Below, in pieces: positions 24,168-33,281 of a DNA stretch of 48,665 nucleotides. How positions within the stretch are numbered: the first letter of the stretch is position 1; each line of letters starts with the position of its first letter. The notes beneath the pieces are model-generated. The model was given only the letters and a program-made list of their open reading frames with translations, was not told the origin of the DNA and searched no databases. The DNA is from JADKCL01 sp031415375 (GTDB taxonomy: Bacteria; Bacteroidota; Bacteroidia; J057; JADKCL01), in the NCBI GenBank assembly GCA_031415375.1, contig JANORP010000010.1:1-48665 (forward strand), in the 5' to 3' direction. The translations under genes and the position numbers were made by a program.

Positions 24168-25775
24168 ATGAATGAGTTTGGTATTAAGTCTAAGGTTTTT
24201 GGTCTTGCTGCATCGGGCGTGAATGGCACCTCGACGATCTATTGGAACCTCGCGGTGCCGGAACTTGTAGAGCAGACACTAGCCCGAGGCGAAGGTATTT
24301 TGGCCAACAATGGCTCTCTTTGCGTGGCTACGGGCGAGTTCACAGGCCGTTCCCCAAAGGATAAATTCTGTGTCAAAGACGCCAACACGGAGGACGTTGT
24401 TTGGTGGGGAGAGGTAAACACGCCTTTTTCTCCTGAGAATTTCGCAAAACTCAAAGCCAAGGTCACTGTTCACCTAGGTGGTCGTGACTTGTGGGTGCGC
24501 GACTGCTACGCTGGCGCCGACACCAATCATCGCATCGGAGTGCGCGTGGTCAATGAAGCGCCTTGGTCCAACATTTTTGTTAACAATCTCTTCATCCGGC
24601 CATCGGCTGCAGAGTTGGAATCCTTCACCCCCGACTGGACGATTTTGTGTGCGCCAAGCTTCAAAGCCGATCCTGCCGTGGATGGCACGCGCCAGCACAA
24701 TTTCACCATCATTGACTTCACCAACCGCACCATCCTCATCGGTGGTAGCGCCTACACTGGCGAAATCAAAAAGGGCATTTTCACGGTGATGAATTACCTG
24801 TTGCCGCTCAAAGGCTTCCTTTCCATGCATTGCTCCGCAAATATCGGAAAAGAGGGTGATACGGCGGTCTTTTTTGGTCTTTCGGGCACCGGTAAGACGA
24901 CTTTGAGCTCAGATCCACTGCGCAACCTCATCGGCGACGACGAGCACGGCTGGACACCAGATGGCGTGTTTAACTTCGAAGGTGGCTGTTACGCCAAGTG
25001 TGTGGACCTATCTCAGGAAAAGGAGCCTCAGATTTGGGATGCGGTCAAGTTTGGAAGCCTTGTTGAGAACACCAAGTTTATCCCTGGCACCCGCGCCATC
25101 AATTTCTTGGATATCTCTGTGACTGAAAATACGCGTGTTGCATATCCGATTCACTACATCAACAATGCGGTGGAGCCGAGCGTTGGTGGCATTCCAAAGA
25201 ATATCTTTTTCCTCACGGCAGACGCATTTGGGGTATTGCCTCCCATCTCACGCCTCACGCCTGGCCAAGCCAAATATCAGTTTATCTCTGGCTATACCGC
25301 CAAAGTCGCTGGTACAGAAGCTGGTGTAAAGGAGCCATCCGCAACCTTCTCGCCTTGCTACGGTCAGGCTTTTCTGCCGCTGCACCCAACGAGATATGCA
25401 AAGTTGCTCGGCGAATTGCTCACCAAGCACCAAGTGAACGTATGGTTGATCAACACGGGCTGGTCAGGTGGCCCCTACGGCGTCGGTGCACGTATGAAGT
25501 TGTCCTACACACGTGCCATGATCACTGCGGCGCTGGAAGGCAAGCTCGACGACGTAGGCTATTCACAAGACCCGCTTTTCGGCTTCTCAATTCCCGAAAC
25601 CGTGCCTGGCGTGCCCACCGAGATCCTTACCCCACGCAATACATGGGCAGACAAAGCTGCCTATGATGCCAAGGCAAGTGACCTCGCCAACAAGTTCAAC
25701 GCCAATTTCAATAAGTACAGCGAGTTTGCTGATGCTGAGATGATTGCTGCAGCTCCAAAGGTGCTGCAAGGCTAA
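24168..25775 (+). CDS. pckA: Phosphoenolpyruvate carboxykinase (ATP)
   Basis: A 535-aa cytoplasmic enzyme that interconverts oxaloacetate + ATP and phosphoenolpyruvate + CO2 + ADP, for gluconeogenesis or fermentative CO2 fixation. The P-loop GLSGTGKTTLS is at residues 237-247. The substrate loop TGRSPKDKF and the conserved GDDEHGW and NTGWSGGPYGVG segments are present. A frame starting with TTG at 24162 exists, but the ATG at 24168 is the better start. A near-perfect terminator follows. Together with pfkA at 45.6 kb, it shows that the window encodes enzymes of both glycolytic and gluconeogenic steps. Confidence 0.97.
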   Translation: MNEFGIKSKVFGLAASGVNGTSTIYWNLAVPELVEQTLARGEGILANNGSLCVATGEFTGRSPKDKFCVKDANTEDVVWWGEVNTPFSPENFAKLKAKVTVHLGGRDLWVRDCYAGADTNHRIGVRVVNEAPWSNIFVNNLFIRPSAAELESFTPDWTILCAPSFKADPAVDGTRQHNFTIIDFTNRTILIGGSAYTGEIKKGIFTVMNYLLPLKGFLSMHCSANIGKEGDTAVFFGLSGTGKTTLSSDPLRNLIGDDEHGWTPDGVFNFEGGCYAKCVDLSQEKEPQIWDAVKFGSLVENTKFIPGTRAINFLDISVTENTRVAYPIHYINNAVEPSVGGIPKNIFFLTADAFGVLPPISRLTPGQAKYQFISGYTAKVAGTEAGVKEPSATFSPCYGQAFLPLHPTRYAKLLGELLTKHQVNVWLINTGWSGGPYGVGARMKLSYTRAMITAALEGKLDDVGYSQDPLFGFSIPETVPGVPTEILTPRNTWADKAAYDAKASDLANKFNANFNKYSEFADAEMIAAAPKVLQG

Positions 25776-25795
25776 TTTGAGCAAGGTATCGCTTC

Positions 25796-25836
25796 AAAAA
25801 AGCCGCCCCGATCAATTGTCGGGGCGGCTTTTTTTG
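25796..25836 (+). terminator. Intrinsic terminator of pckA
   Basis: AAAAAAGCCGCCCCGA (25796-25811) pairs with TCGGGGCGGCTTTTTTT from 25819 around a 7-base loop. It has a long GC stem with A-tract and T-tract flanks, so it can act on both strands. Confidence 0.96.
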
Positions 25837-25917
25837 CCCTCAACAATAGCGCATTTCAATGGTTATGAGATTGGAATGCATTTGCATTGCAAAATTCCAT
25901 AATTTAGCCACCCTATT

Positions 25918-26391
25918 ATGGCAGTTGACCTTAAAAAACGTACGGAATTCTTCATCAAAGATCTCCATGCCCGCGAATCGATGCGGCTTGGCTGGTATCG
26001 TCAATGGGGCGTAGATGAAGAGCAATTGCAATATCTCCGCGAACGCAAGGCCAAGCATGCCGCGTTTCTGAAAGATTTACTGCGCCGCAGAGGCATCAAC
26101 CCTGCTTGGTATGCACGTCCGTTTTACATTGCAGGCAATATTTTTGGTTTTTTCTCTGCTTTTTTCCCTGAAGTATGGGTCGCCAAAATCGAGCACACGC
26201 TGGAGTGGTGGATTCTGATGCGCTACCGCGAATACTTCAAAAAAATGCGTTTGGATCTCAATCTCAGATCGATGATCGAGGCAATGCAAATGAAAAGCAT
26301 GGGTCACAACGAGCCAGGTCCTGATGTGATGCGCCTCCTAGAGGAGATCATTTTGGAGGAAGAAAACAAGCAACGCGCATCGATCGGCTAG
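25918..26391 (+). CDS. COQ7-like/ferritin-like protein with altered metal motif
   Basis: A 157-aa protein whose order of segments follows COQ7-type demethoxyquinone hydroxylases: an N-terminal helix with KDLHARES (compare the family's HAGE), a second helix RERKAKHAAFLKDLLRRRGI, a short hydrophobic stretch WYARPFYIAGNIFGFFSAFF, then IEHTLEWWILMRYREYF. In true COQ7 the second helix carries ExxH. Here H47 is preceded at that spacing by Lys, so the di-iron site looks incomplete. Bacteroidota normally use menaquinone, which makes a ubiquinone role unlikely. A membrane-associated non-catalytic or divergent role is possible. The ATG at 25918 is well placed. It sits between pckA and the convergent glycosyltransferase. 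Confidence 0.6.
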   Translation: MAVDLKKRTEFFIKDLHARESMRLGWYRQWGVDEEQLQYLRERKAKHAAFLKDLLRRRGINPAWYARPFYIAGNIFGFFSAFFPEVWVAKIEHTLEWWILMRYREYFKKMRLDLNLRSMIEAMQMKSMGHNEPGPDVMRLLEEIILEEENKQRASIG

Positions 26392-26453
26392 TGTTTTCCG
26401 GGCTTAAGGGCGTCGCTTTTTCAAAGTCTTGATTGGAAACGATTGTCGGCCTA

Positions 26454-27596
26454 CTAGGTAAGTGCCTCATCGTACCATGTTTCCATTTGAGCAGCAGTTC
26501 TCGCAGGTGCATGGTGTTCCAAGATATGGCGGTATGCTGCCTGTCCCTTGGTCATGATTTGGTCTGGTGATTGCAGAATACCAGTCATGGCTTCCAAAAT
26601 ACCCGTCTGCAAGTGCCTCGAAAACGAAAGGCGTTGAGCCGATGTTTGCAAAATTGCATTGCCTAGTCGGTCTTTGGCTGTAGGAATGATCCAACCGCGG
26701 TCGATGCCATTGATTTCGGGCAGGGCCCGGATGTCAGTACTCAGGAGGGGGCATCCTGCGGCCATGAATTCAAGGGCTGAGTATCCGTAGGTGTCTGCCC
26801 AAGTCGGGAGCAAACCCAAATCGGCGTTTCGGCACAATTCCATCACTTGCAATGTGGGTAGTTGGTGATGAAGTTGAATGTGTTGGGGATGCTTTTGAAT
26901 GAGCCGCATTGCGGCAATGAGATCGTCATGGGTTGATTGGCTTGCATAGTCACCGTAATGCATACTCGAGACGATCGAGAGGTGGATTGGGTGATTTTGT
27001 TGGATCAGGATGTCAAATGCTCGCAGGAGTTCCAAGCCTCCTTTTCTGAAAAAATCGGCACCAACGAAAAGACATTTGAGCACAGATTTCGTCGCCAGGC
27101 GCTGATTCAGCTTAGCATCCAAAGCGTTTGCATCCAGCAAGGGTGCCTGAGGCGGTTGCAATACGGTTACCTTGCGATTGATCGCCTCAGCAAATGCAGG
27201 ATGATCCTCCAAAAATATAGATTGAATTTGTCGCGTACAATCCGAGAGGGCGATCAAGCGTTTACAGGCATCTCCTGCAAGATGGCGCAGTCCCCAATCT
27301 ATGCGCTTGCCTCCGTAGGAGGCCCAGCGTGGTAAAAATGTTTCAAATGTGCTCAACCAAGGCTTACGCCCAAGGCTAATCCCATTGAAAAAGTGCAGCA
27401 GGTCATAATTGGCGATTCCAGCATCCCAATGTAGCCAGGGATAATAGGTATGCATCTTGCCACGCAGCTTAAAATGCAAATAGTTGGGCCCACGAAACGC
27501 GTTGCGACAGCGCACGACGCGATACCGCTTCATCGGCAAGCCCGCGATATTGCGTTCATTGGCGTAGCCGCCATGGTTGGTGCCGACAATCCTCAT
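26454..27596 (-). CDS. GT4-type glycosyltransferase
   Basis: About 380 aa. The C-terminal half has the GT-B fold signatures of family 4: LFVGADFFRKGGLELLRAFD (donor-site K after the RKGG loop) and the ExxxxxE-like segment DTYGYSALEFMAAGCPLLSTD near 290-310. The N-terminal acceptor domain is basic, rich in Trp and Arg. It probably transfers a sugar from a nucleotide donor to a surface glycan, lipid or protein. The frame opens with GTG at 27602; the ATG at 27596 is preferred. The start lies 6 bases after the stop of the upstream secreted protein gene, so the two are surely one transcript. No other glycan genes are nearby. Confidence 0.88.
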   Translation of the reverse strand: MRIVGTNHGGYANERNIAGLPMKRYRVVRCRNAFRGPNYLHFKLRGKMHTYYPWLHWDAGIANYDLLHFFNGISLGRKPWLSTFETFLPRWASYGGKRIDWGLRHLAGDACKRLIALSDCTRQIQSIFLEDHPAFAEAINRKVTVLQPPQAPLLDANALDAKLNQRLATKSVLKCLFVGADFFRKGGLELLRAFDILIQQNHPIHLSIVSSMHYGDYASQSTHDDLIAAMRLIQKHPQHIQLHHQLPTLQVMELCRNADLGLLPTWADTYGYSALEFMAAGCPLLSTDIRALPEINGIDRGWIIPTAKDRLGNAILQTSAQRLSFSRHLQTGILEAMTGILQSPDQIMTKGQAAYRHILEHHAPARTAAQMETWYDEALT

Positions 27597-27602
27597 GAGC
27601 AC

Positions 27603-29852
27603 CTACCGCACGTAGGCTGCAAAATCCTTACATTCCTTGATGAGACCTTTGTACAGGCTAGTCTTGCGATAAGTGCTTTTGAGCAATGCAAAGCCCTTGC
27701 GGTAGTCATTGAAGTTCTCTGCACCATCGATATAGGCTTGATTCAGCTCGCATTTGGCCATCATAAATACCGCCAACGCTGCAAATTCTTTGTCTTTTGC
27801 AGCTGAGAGTGCCTTGGCGTAGTAGTCCCTAGACAGGGTCATGTCCACATTTTCTTCAAAGGTGTCGATGTTGAATGTAAAATACTCATCGTTCACACCC
27901 AACGAATACCAGCTTCCGCCACTGCGGTAGTAGTCTTTGGCTTGCCATGCCGGCCCGAAATAGGTGGTATTGTAATAGGCATTGCCGAGTTGCAAATAGG
28001 TCTCTGCGGCTTGATCGGGCATACTGATCGCTTTTTGTTGCAATCCCACCACCATCTCTGCATAGCTGAGTTTGTTGTATTTGCCCTTGCCACAATTCGT
28101 GCAATGGACGACGTCTGTCTTGGCTGTCTGGAACGGATCGGCTACCAATTGAAACTGATCTGACTTGCGGTAGCCCTCTGATATCTTTTGGAAAACTTTG
28201 ATTGCTTCAGGCAGCAAATTGCGTCCCAAGAGGCCAGTTCCCTTGAGGTCTAGCAGGAAATCGTCGGTGCGACCTTCGCTATTGATACGTTTGAGGAGGT
28301 CTTTTTCGTAGAGTGTCTTGTCTTCTTTGGCATTGAAAGCGATCATTTCATTGACCAGATCCATATTGATCGGATAGTTGTAGAGGTCATAGGTGCGGTT
28401 ACGCGCCAGCAAGGCTTTGGCATTCTCGCCTTGTGCCTCATAGAGCCATGCAAATGCATCGTCTCTGAAACGACCCAATTCCTCGGCCTGCGCCTCACCG
28501 ATCTTGGCGCTGAGGTTGGTAAAGTCCTTGTAAATCGAATTTTCGAAGGAGCGGTCCACGGCTTTGGCACCGCCGATCCTGAATACCAAGTCGAGGAGCT
28601 TTCCCTTGACAGCACCGTCGCCAGTGAGCGTCGCCTGCCTTGTGGCCAAACTTGCCGCTGCGCCTTGTGTATCGCCGTTCAAGAACTGTAAATAGATGCT
28701 CGCAAGCTCCCAAATATTGCGATCGTGCATTTTACCACTCTGCAATACGCGGATCACGAAGTCGTGCAATTCGGTGGCGCTACCCTTGGAAAGGCGCTTA
28801 TATACAGGGATATCCTTGGAGTAAGGCGATCCAAGCAACTCATTTTCCAACTTGTTGATCTCGCGGAGCAAAAGCACGTCGAGCAGGGTGCTTCCAGGAT
28901 CCAATTCATGGATATGCTGCATGTCCTCCATCGAGATGGCATTTGCAGAAAATGCACGCAGGAAATAGACCACCGACATTTCGTGGTTGTTTTTGCATTT
29001 GGATTGTGTAGCCTCCCAGATTTCGTCTGAGAGGATACGCCAGCCATACCAAGCTTGGATGCGGCGCGATGGGCACTCGTCGAAGACCCTGGAGAATTGA
29101 TACGCGGCCTCTGCCTCCAGCTCCTTGGCGCGCAGGCAGCCTGCATAGTGGGCTTGTGACCAGCTGGCGATCAGTTTGTCACCCGAGACATTGGGCAATA
29201 CAAGTCTTTGGTAGGTTTCGATTGCAGCCTCGGTTTGGTCGCTGTATTGCTCCAAGCGCAGCGCTTGGTATGCATACCTAAGTTTGAGGAATTGATCAGG
29301 GGCATTTTTGTTGCCAAGTTTGGCGGCATTGATGATGGGTTGAGCGCCCTCTAGATTGCGCTCTTCCTCCGACCAAGGATCGTAGGCAAATGTGCACAAG
29401 GGTTGCGCTTGATGGGCGAGGATCAAGTAATCCAGGACTTCGCGGCGCTTGTTCACTTTCCAATCCTTGGCAATGGCATTGTTCGCGATTTCAACTGGTA
29501 AGGCCCTCCCTTTGGTGAGTCCTTCCTTGATGCTCTCAAGCATGTCCAGATCGTAATCATAGACGAGCAAACGAATGTCAGCTGTTGGGATGTCTGAACC
29601 CAAATAAGTCTTCCAAGATGCAAGATTCGCTGATTCTGAGGTTTTGTCGTCGAGCAGCTCATAATCATAGAGCCGATCAAATGTGAAATGGAATGGTTTG
29701 TAGGCATCCAGCGAGGCGTAGTCAGGCTCAAAGAAACGATAAAACGCTCCTTCCCAATCCTCCGACCAAGCACATGCACTCACGGTCGAAAACGTACTCA
29801 ATACCAAGGCAGATAGGGCTAAGCTAGCAAAACGAAAATGATTCCAATTCAT
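27603..29852 (-). CDS. Large secreted helical-repeat (TPR-like) protein
   Basis: A 749-aa exported protein with a signal peptide (residues 1-26, ending STVSACA). Just after it comes a Trp/Tyr-rich start (CAWSEDWEGAFYRFFEPDY), seen in a Bacteroidota family of long exported repeat proteins. The remainder is helical-repeat sequence with TPR-like units (for example AAIETYQRLV, EAIKVFQKISEGYRKS, AAETYLQLGNAYYN). A CTNCGKGKYNK motif near residue 595 could bind a metal or form a disulfide. No catalytic motif is seen. It is followed at 6 bases by the GT4 gene. The lipoprotein and T9SS genes upstream lie on the same strand with a 125-base gap. Function unknown. Confidence 0.82.
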   Translation of the reverse strand: MNWNHFRFASLALSALVLSTFSTVSACAWSEDWEGAFYRFFEPDYASLDAYKPFHFTFDRLYDYELLDDKTSESANLASWKTYLGSDIPTADIRLLVYDYDLDMLESIKEGLTKGRALPVEIANNAIAKDWKVNKRREVLDYLILAHQAQPLCTFAYDPWSEEERNLEGAQPIINAAKLGNKNAPDQFLKLRYAYQALRLEQYSDQTEAAIETYQRLVLPNVSGDKLIASWSQAHYAGCLRAKELEAEAAYQFSRVFDECPSRRIQAWYGWRILSDEIWEATQSKCKNNHEMSVVYFLRAFSANAISMEDMQHIHELDPGSTLLDVLLLREINKLENELLGSPYSKDIPVYKRLSKGSATELHDFVIRVLQSGKMHDRNIWELASIYLQFLNGDTQGAAASLATRQATLTGDGAVKGKLLDLVFRIGGAKAVDRSFENSIYKDFTNLSAKIGEAQAEELGRFRDDAFAWLYEAQGENAKALLARNRTYDLYNYPINMDLVNEMIAFNAKEDKTLYEKDLLKRINSEGRTDDFLLDLKGTGLLGRNLLPEAIKVFQKISEGYRKSDQFQLVADPFQTAKTDVVHCTNCGKGKYNKLSYAEMVVGLQQKAISMPDQAAETYLQLGNAYYNTTYFGPAWQAKDYYRSGGSWYSLGVNDEYFTFNIDTFEENVDMTLSRDYYAKALSAAKDKEFAALAVFMMAKCELNQAYIDGAENFNDYRKGFALLKSTYRKTSLYKGLIKECKDFAAYVR

Positions 29853-29977
29853 GGAGGCAAATTTAGGTAATCCGAAAAGATTCGAGATAAAAAATCGGAA
29901 ATATTTCGTGGTGGCGCTTAGATCCTTTTTGTCATGAAAGCCATACCATTTGCGGCCACGTACTTTACTTGGCCGCC

Positions 29978-31006
29978 CTATTGGAACTCCTTAAATACAG
30001 AGTCCAATGTCTCAAGTTGGTAGTAACCAATCGTCAATGAATCAAGGTGATACAAGGAAACGCTACGCGTATCAATAGGCAATCGTTCACCCAACAGGTC
30101 TGCGGCCTCCATCAATGCGCGCGGAGTCACTTCCTCAAAACGGATTTGATCGCCGACATAGAGGTAGTGACCACCGAAATAGTGACTGCTATCTACGCGC
30201 AATTCGTTTTCTGAGATTTTGGAAAGCCATGGGATGTTTTCTGCGGTGTTGATCCTCATGTTGTTGAGCAATTTGATCGGATGCCCATTGCGTATAAGTA
30301 CACCCCAAGCAAAAATGGGTAGCGCCGCGTCGAGCGGGAGCACATATTGATCGAGGTTGCCGAGGTAGAGTTTGCCCTCAGCAATGTCGAGAATGGAATT
30401 GTCTTCCTGCGGATTGTCGAGGTCTCCCATGTTGTAAAACATGAGCATCCCCCGATCTACAGGTGGCACGCCGGTCAATTTGGGATACTTCAATTGGTGT
30501 AGGCGAATCGTCGCCGAGAGCGTGATATCCAAGCTGTCGAGACGCTTTCCCAAGTGCGTCAACAAGGTAAAGTAGGCTGCGCGTGTACTTTCTGTCCAGT
30601 CACAGTCGATTTGCACTTCCTGTGGTGGCGGCAGGGTCTCCGGGTGTAAGGAAAAGATGAGCCGATAGATCTTATCTGCCAATGCAGGGCAATTGGCTTC
30701 GCCTGTCTTTTGGATAGCGCGGTTGGTAATGAAGACCGTGGGGGTCACTTTCTGCTCAGGAATCTCCGCAAAATCCACACGTGCTTGCGGCTGAGCCTGA
30801 CCGGCATCCTCAGGCCAATCGACATCAAAATATTTGATGTAAAGCTTGACGACGCCAAGTTGTTTTAAGCTTTGTTTTTCTCCTGCCGAAGGTGAGAAAC
30901 GCGTTTTCCAGTGGTAAAATGAAGGCGCAATGACCGAGCTGTCATGGCCACAAGCGGCGATCAGCAATAGCCCCATCCATCCCCACCAGTACCACTTCCA
31001 ATTCAT
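29978..31006 (-). CDS. Lipoprotein of a Bacteroidota-specific family
   Basis: A 342-aa protein with a lipoprotein signal peptide (LLLIAAC, Cys about residue 19). The mature part contains VQIDCDWTESTRAAYFTLL near 130-150, LSATIRLHQLKYPKLTGVPPVDRGMLMFYNMG near 163-195, and IFAWGVLIRNG near 230. The order of a DxD strand, a 'SATIRLHQ' strand and a 'MFYNMGD' strand looks like a TIM-barrel glycosidase-like fold. I recognise the family only as an unnamed one. The ATG overlaps the stop of the upstream T9SS/PKD gene by 4 bases (31003-31006), so they are translationally coupled. Confidence 0.75.
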   Translation of the reverse strand: MNWKWYWWGWMGLLLIAACGHDSSVIAPSFYHWKTRFSPSAGEKQSLKQLGVVKLYIKYFDVDWPEDAGQAQPQARVDFAEIPEQKVTPTVFITNRAIQKTGEANCPALADKIYRLIFSLHPETLPPPQEVQIDCDWTESTRAAYFTLLTHLGKRLDSLDITLSATIRLHQLKYPKLTGVPPVDRGMLMFYNMGDLDNPQEDNSILDIAEGKLYLGNLDQYVLPLDAALPIFAWGVLIRNGHPIKLLNNMRINTAENIPWLSKISENELRVDSSHYFGGHYLYVGDQIRFEEVTPRALMEAADLLGERLPIDTRSVSLYHLDSLTIGYYQLETLDSVFKEFQ

Positions 31007-32835
31007 CTTATGATCACGAGTCTTTGACTTGGGTAGCGTCCTTGCTCCCCTTGAATTTGTAGCAAATATACACCTTGTGCAACATTGGTAAGATCTAACT
31101 GCAAATCGGAGTCACCTTCGAGTACGCCTGAATGCAAGGGTTCACCAGACACATCAATTACTTCATAGTTCAACTGCATCGGCGAAGGGTTCATGATATA
31201 AAAACGGCCATTGTTGGGGTTTGGAAATATCTGGGGGAGGAGTGGAGGCGATGTCGCGACACCGATTGTGTTGGCGACCGTTACTGAGTCACAGCTTTGC
31301 TCCCAACCGCAGCCTGCAATCAGGCTTTGAAAGCAAACGTAGTACGTGCCTGCTTGGGAGTAAGTATGCAAGGGATCTTCGGTGCTATCTATCCCACCAT
31401 CACCAAAATCCCAAGCCGATTGCATGCCGTCGCCTAGCATACCGTCAAATTGAAGGCTCAGGTTGCCGGCCGCTGTCCATGTAAACTGAGGGCCGATTTT
31501 TGCATCTACAACTACGGTGCTTGAGTAAGCCGTACAGCCCTGTGAGTCTGTCGTTTGCACGTAAAATGTGTCACTCACCGTTACGCGGCGAATTTGGTTC
31601 GTGTCGCCATCGGTCCATAGATAATTCGTAAAGCCAGAGCCACCATCCAGCAAAAAGGTATCGCTAGGGCATATCTGCACCCGTTGAGGGCCAGCGAGAT
31701 CGTAAAAAAACTCTCCGCAAGATCCTGGATGGAGCCTCGCGAGATAGGTCTGTTGGCCCATGGGCGCAAATGACGTGCTGTACCCAAAAATGAGATAGTC
31801 ACCATTCGCGGTTTGCTCAAAATAGCGGGGCATCTCATGCCCTAGGTGGCCCACACGGTGGATTTGAGTAACGGCGCCCAAGCTGTCTAGCCTGAAAATT
31901 GCAATGTCATGGTCACGGGCCAGTGGCCCATACCCAACATCGACCGAGCTGACAAAAGTATAACCCCCCCATCGATCTTCAATCACTCCACGGGCAGTGC
32001 GAGACTCAAATCCAATCCCCAAATAGTGTTGCGTCCATAGCGGATTGCCCTGTGGATCGAGACATAGGAGATAATTGTCGAAGTCTCCAGGCTGTATCCA
32101 TCCCATAATGAGGATATTCCCTTGCGCAGTCACCTTTGGTACGGATCCGCCCGTAGGAAATACCTCCAAATAGTTTCGCGTCCAAACAGTATCTCCCGCT
32201 GAATCAATTTTGGCGACCCAAATATTTGAAAAGAAGGGGCTCCCCCCCGTCGTCGTAAGGATATAGCCGCCATCGCTTGTTGGTGCAGCCATAGTACCAC
32301 CTTCAAATCCTGGTCCTCCATAGGTGTTGCGCCAAAGGAGGTTGCCGACCGAGTCGATGTGCATTACGAGCATATCATAGCCATTGGCCGAGGTATATCC
32401 GGTTATCACGAAACTACTGTCTGGGCGCAAGAGCACAGTATAATTGCCTTCGGTACTGAGGGTGTCAGCATATACCTTCATCCAAATCGAATCTCCACGC
32501 AAGTCAAATTTCCATGCCAAAATATCACGGTTTTGGGTACGGGTCGTACCTGTGGCCAAGAAACCACCGTCCAGTGTTTCAGTGATAGCACATAGGTCCA
32601 ATGGTTGTGAGATGCGTTTTGTCCACAACGTATCTCCATTGAGATCGAGTCGCATCAGCCAGGAATCGAGGCCAAAGGTGCCCATCGCGATCATGCCGCC
32701 ATCCCGCGTATTCCTCACTTCGCAACCGTCGTCATAAGGGCCTCCCCAGGTTTTCTCCCATAGCACTTGTGCTTGGCTTACGCAGGCAGATAGTGCTAGA
32801 CAAACGATCAACAGAAGTGGTCTTTTAGAACGCAT
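31003..32835 (-). CDS. T9SS-exported protein with propeller-like repeats and PKD domain
   Basis: A 610-aa protein. Signal peptide at residues 1-22 (ending CVSQAQ). The N-terminal ~370 residues have repeating TSDGGYILTTT / ETLDGGFLATGT / KIDSAGDTVWTRNY motifs, as in delta-60/beta-propeller repeat proteins. A PKD domain follows at about 450-520 with the WDFGDGG...PLHTYSQAGTYYV signature. The C-terminal ~75 residues (IFPNPNNGRFYI ... GVYLLQIQGEQGR ... RLVIIR) form a type A T9SS sorting domain. It is the first gene of the run continuing with the lipoprotein (4-base overlap). Probably surface-displayed or secreted; ligand unknown. Confidence 0.88.
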   Translation of the reverse strand: MRSKRPLLLIVCLALSACVSQAQVLWEKTWGGPYDDGCEVRNTRDGGMIAMGTFGLDSWLMRLDLNGDTLWTKRISQPLDLCAITETLDGGFLATGTTRTQNRDILAWKFDLRGDSIWMKVYADTLSTEGNYTVLLRPDSSFVITGYTSANGYDMLVMHIDSVGNLLWRNTYGGPGFEGGTMAAPTSDGGYILTTTGGSPFFSNIWVAKIDSAGDTVWTRNYLEVFPTGGSVPKVTAQGNILIMGWIQPGDFDNYLLCLDPQGNPLWTQHYLGIGFESRTARGVIEDRWGGYTFVSSVDVGYGPLARDHDIAIFRLDSLGAVTQIHRVGHLGHEMPRYFEQTANGDYLIFGYSTSFAPMGQQTYLARLHPGSCGEFFYDLAGPQRVQICPSDTFLLDGGSGFTNYLWTDGDTNQIRRVTVSDTFYVQTTDSQGCTAYSSTVVVDAKIGPQFTWTAAGNLSLQFDGMLGDGMQSAWDFGDGGIDSTEDPLHTYSQAGTYYVCFQSLIAGCGWEQSCDSVTVANTIGVATSPPLLPQIFPNPNNGRFYIMNPSPMQLNYEVIDVSGEPLHSGVLEGDSDLQLDLTNVAQGVYLLQIQGEQGRYPSQRLVIIR

Positions 32836-33116
32836 GTTTTAATATAGCAACAAATTTCAAGCAGAACGCCTACTGGCAATCGTTTGCATGATGATTTGCA
32901 AGGATTTACCTTCTCTAAACTGAAAAAACTACATGGTAGGCACTTTCATAAAGGCATTGCGATTTTGAGCGATTAGCAGCGACAGCTCAGTGGCTTCGAT
33001 GGGGCCTGCTTGACGAAACCCATGATGGTCGGGTATTTCCTTCTAGCGAGAAGAGACTTCGTGACGACGGTTATTCGATTCAAGGGGATGCGAGCAAAGT
33101 TCTTGGCCGACATATC
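32836..33116. other. Leader of the T9SS/PKD gene and 3' part of a small ORF
   Basis: Contains the promoter region of the T9SS/PKD gene (AT-rich from 32836 to ~32970) and the distal part of the small ORF described separately. No hairpin of note. The region to its right is an accessory patch of repeats. Confidence 0.35.
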
Positions 33117-33245
33117 CATCTCGATCGGCAACAGGGTCGATGTTTCCCTTCCCAGGCAGGATTGTGGAGATGTCTTGTGCATCTCGATCGGCAATAGGGT
33201 CGATGTTTCCCCTCGCAAGTAGGATTGTGCAGATGCCTTGTTCAT
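32973..33245 (-). CDS. Candidate small protein with duplicated 21-aa unit
   Basis: A 90-codon frame from the ATG at 33245. That ATG is preceded at 8 bases by AAGGAGG, a strikingly good Shine-Dalgarno match for this genome type (an in-frame GTG lies at 33263). Two in-frame copies of a 21-aa unit with the shared core GETSTLLPIEM / RETSTLLPIEM are followed by a basic stretch (SLLARRKYPTIMGFVKQ). No signal peptide or known domain. It may be a real small protein, a decayed gene or an expanding repeat that happens to stay open. Treat as tentative. Confidence 0.3.
   Translation of the reverse strand: MNKASAQSYLRGETSTLLPIEMHKTSPQSCLGRETSTLLPIEMDMSAKNFARIPLNRITVVTKSLLARRKYPTIMGFVKQAPSKPLSCRC
33117..33242. 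repeat. 63-bp tandem duplication
   Basis: Two adjacent units (33117-33179 and 33180-33242) both begin CATCTCGATCGGCAA and share GGGTCGATGTTTCCC and GCAAT/GATTGTG blocks with scattered substitutions. The 63-base period is a multiple of three, so the overlapping small minus-strand frame stays open through both copies. Confidence 0.85.
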
Positions 33246-33281
33246 GAATGATGCCTCCTTCACTCTCCCAGTTTGGAATCA

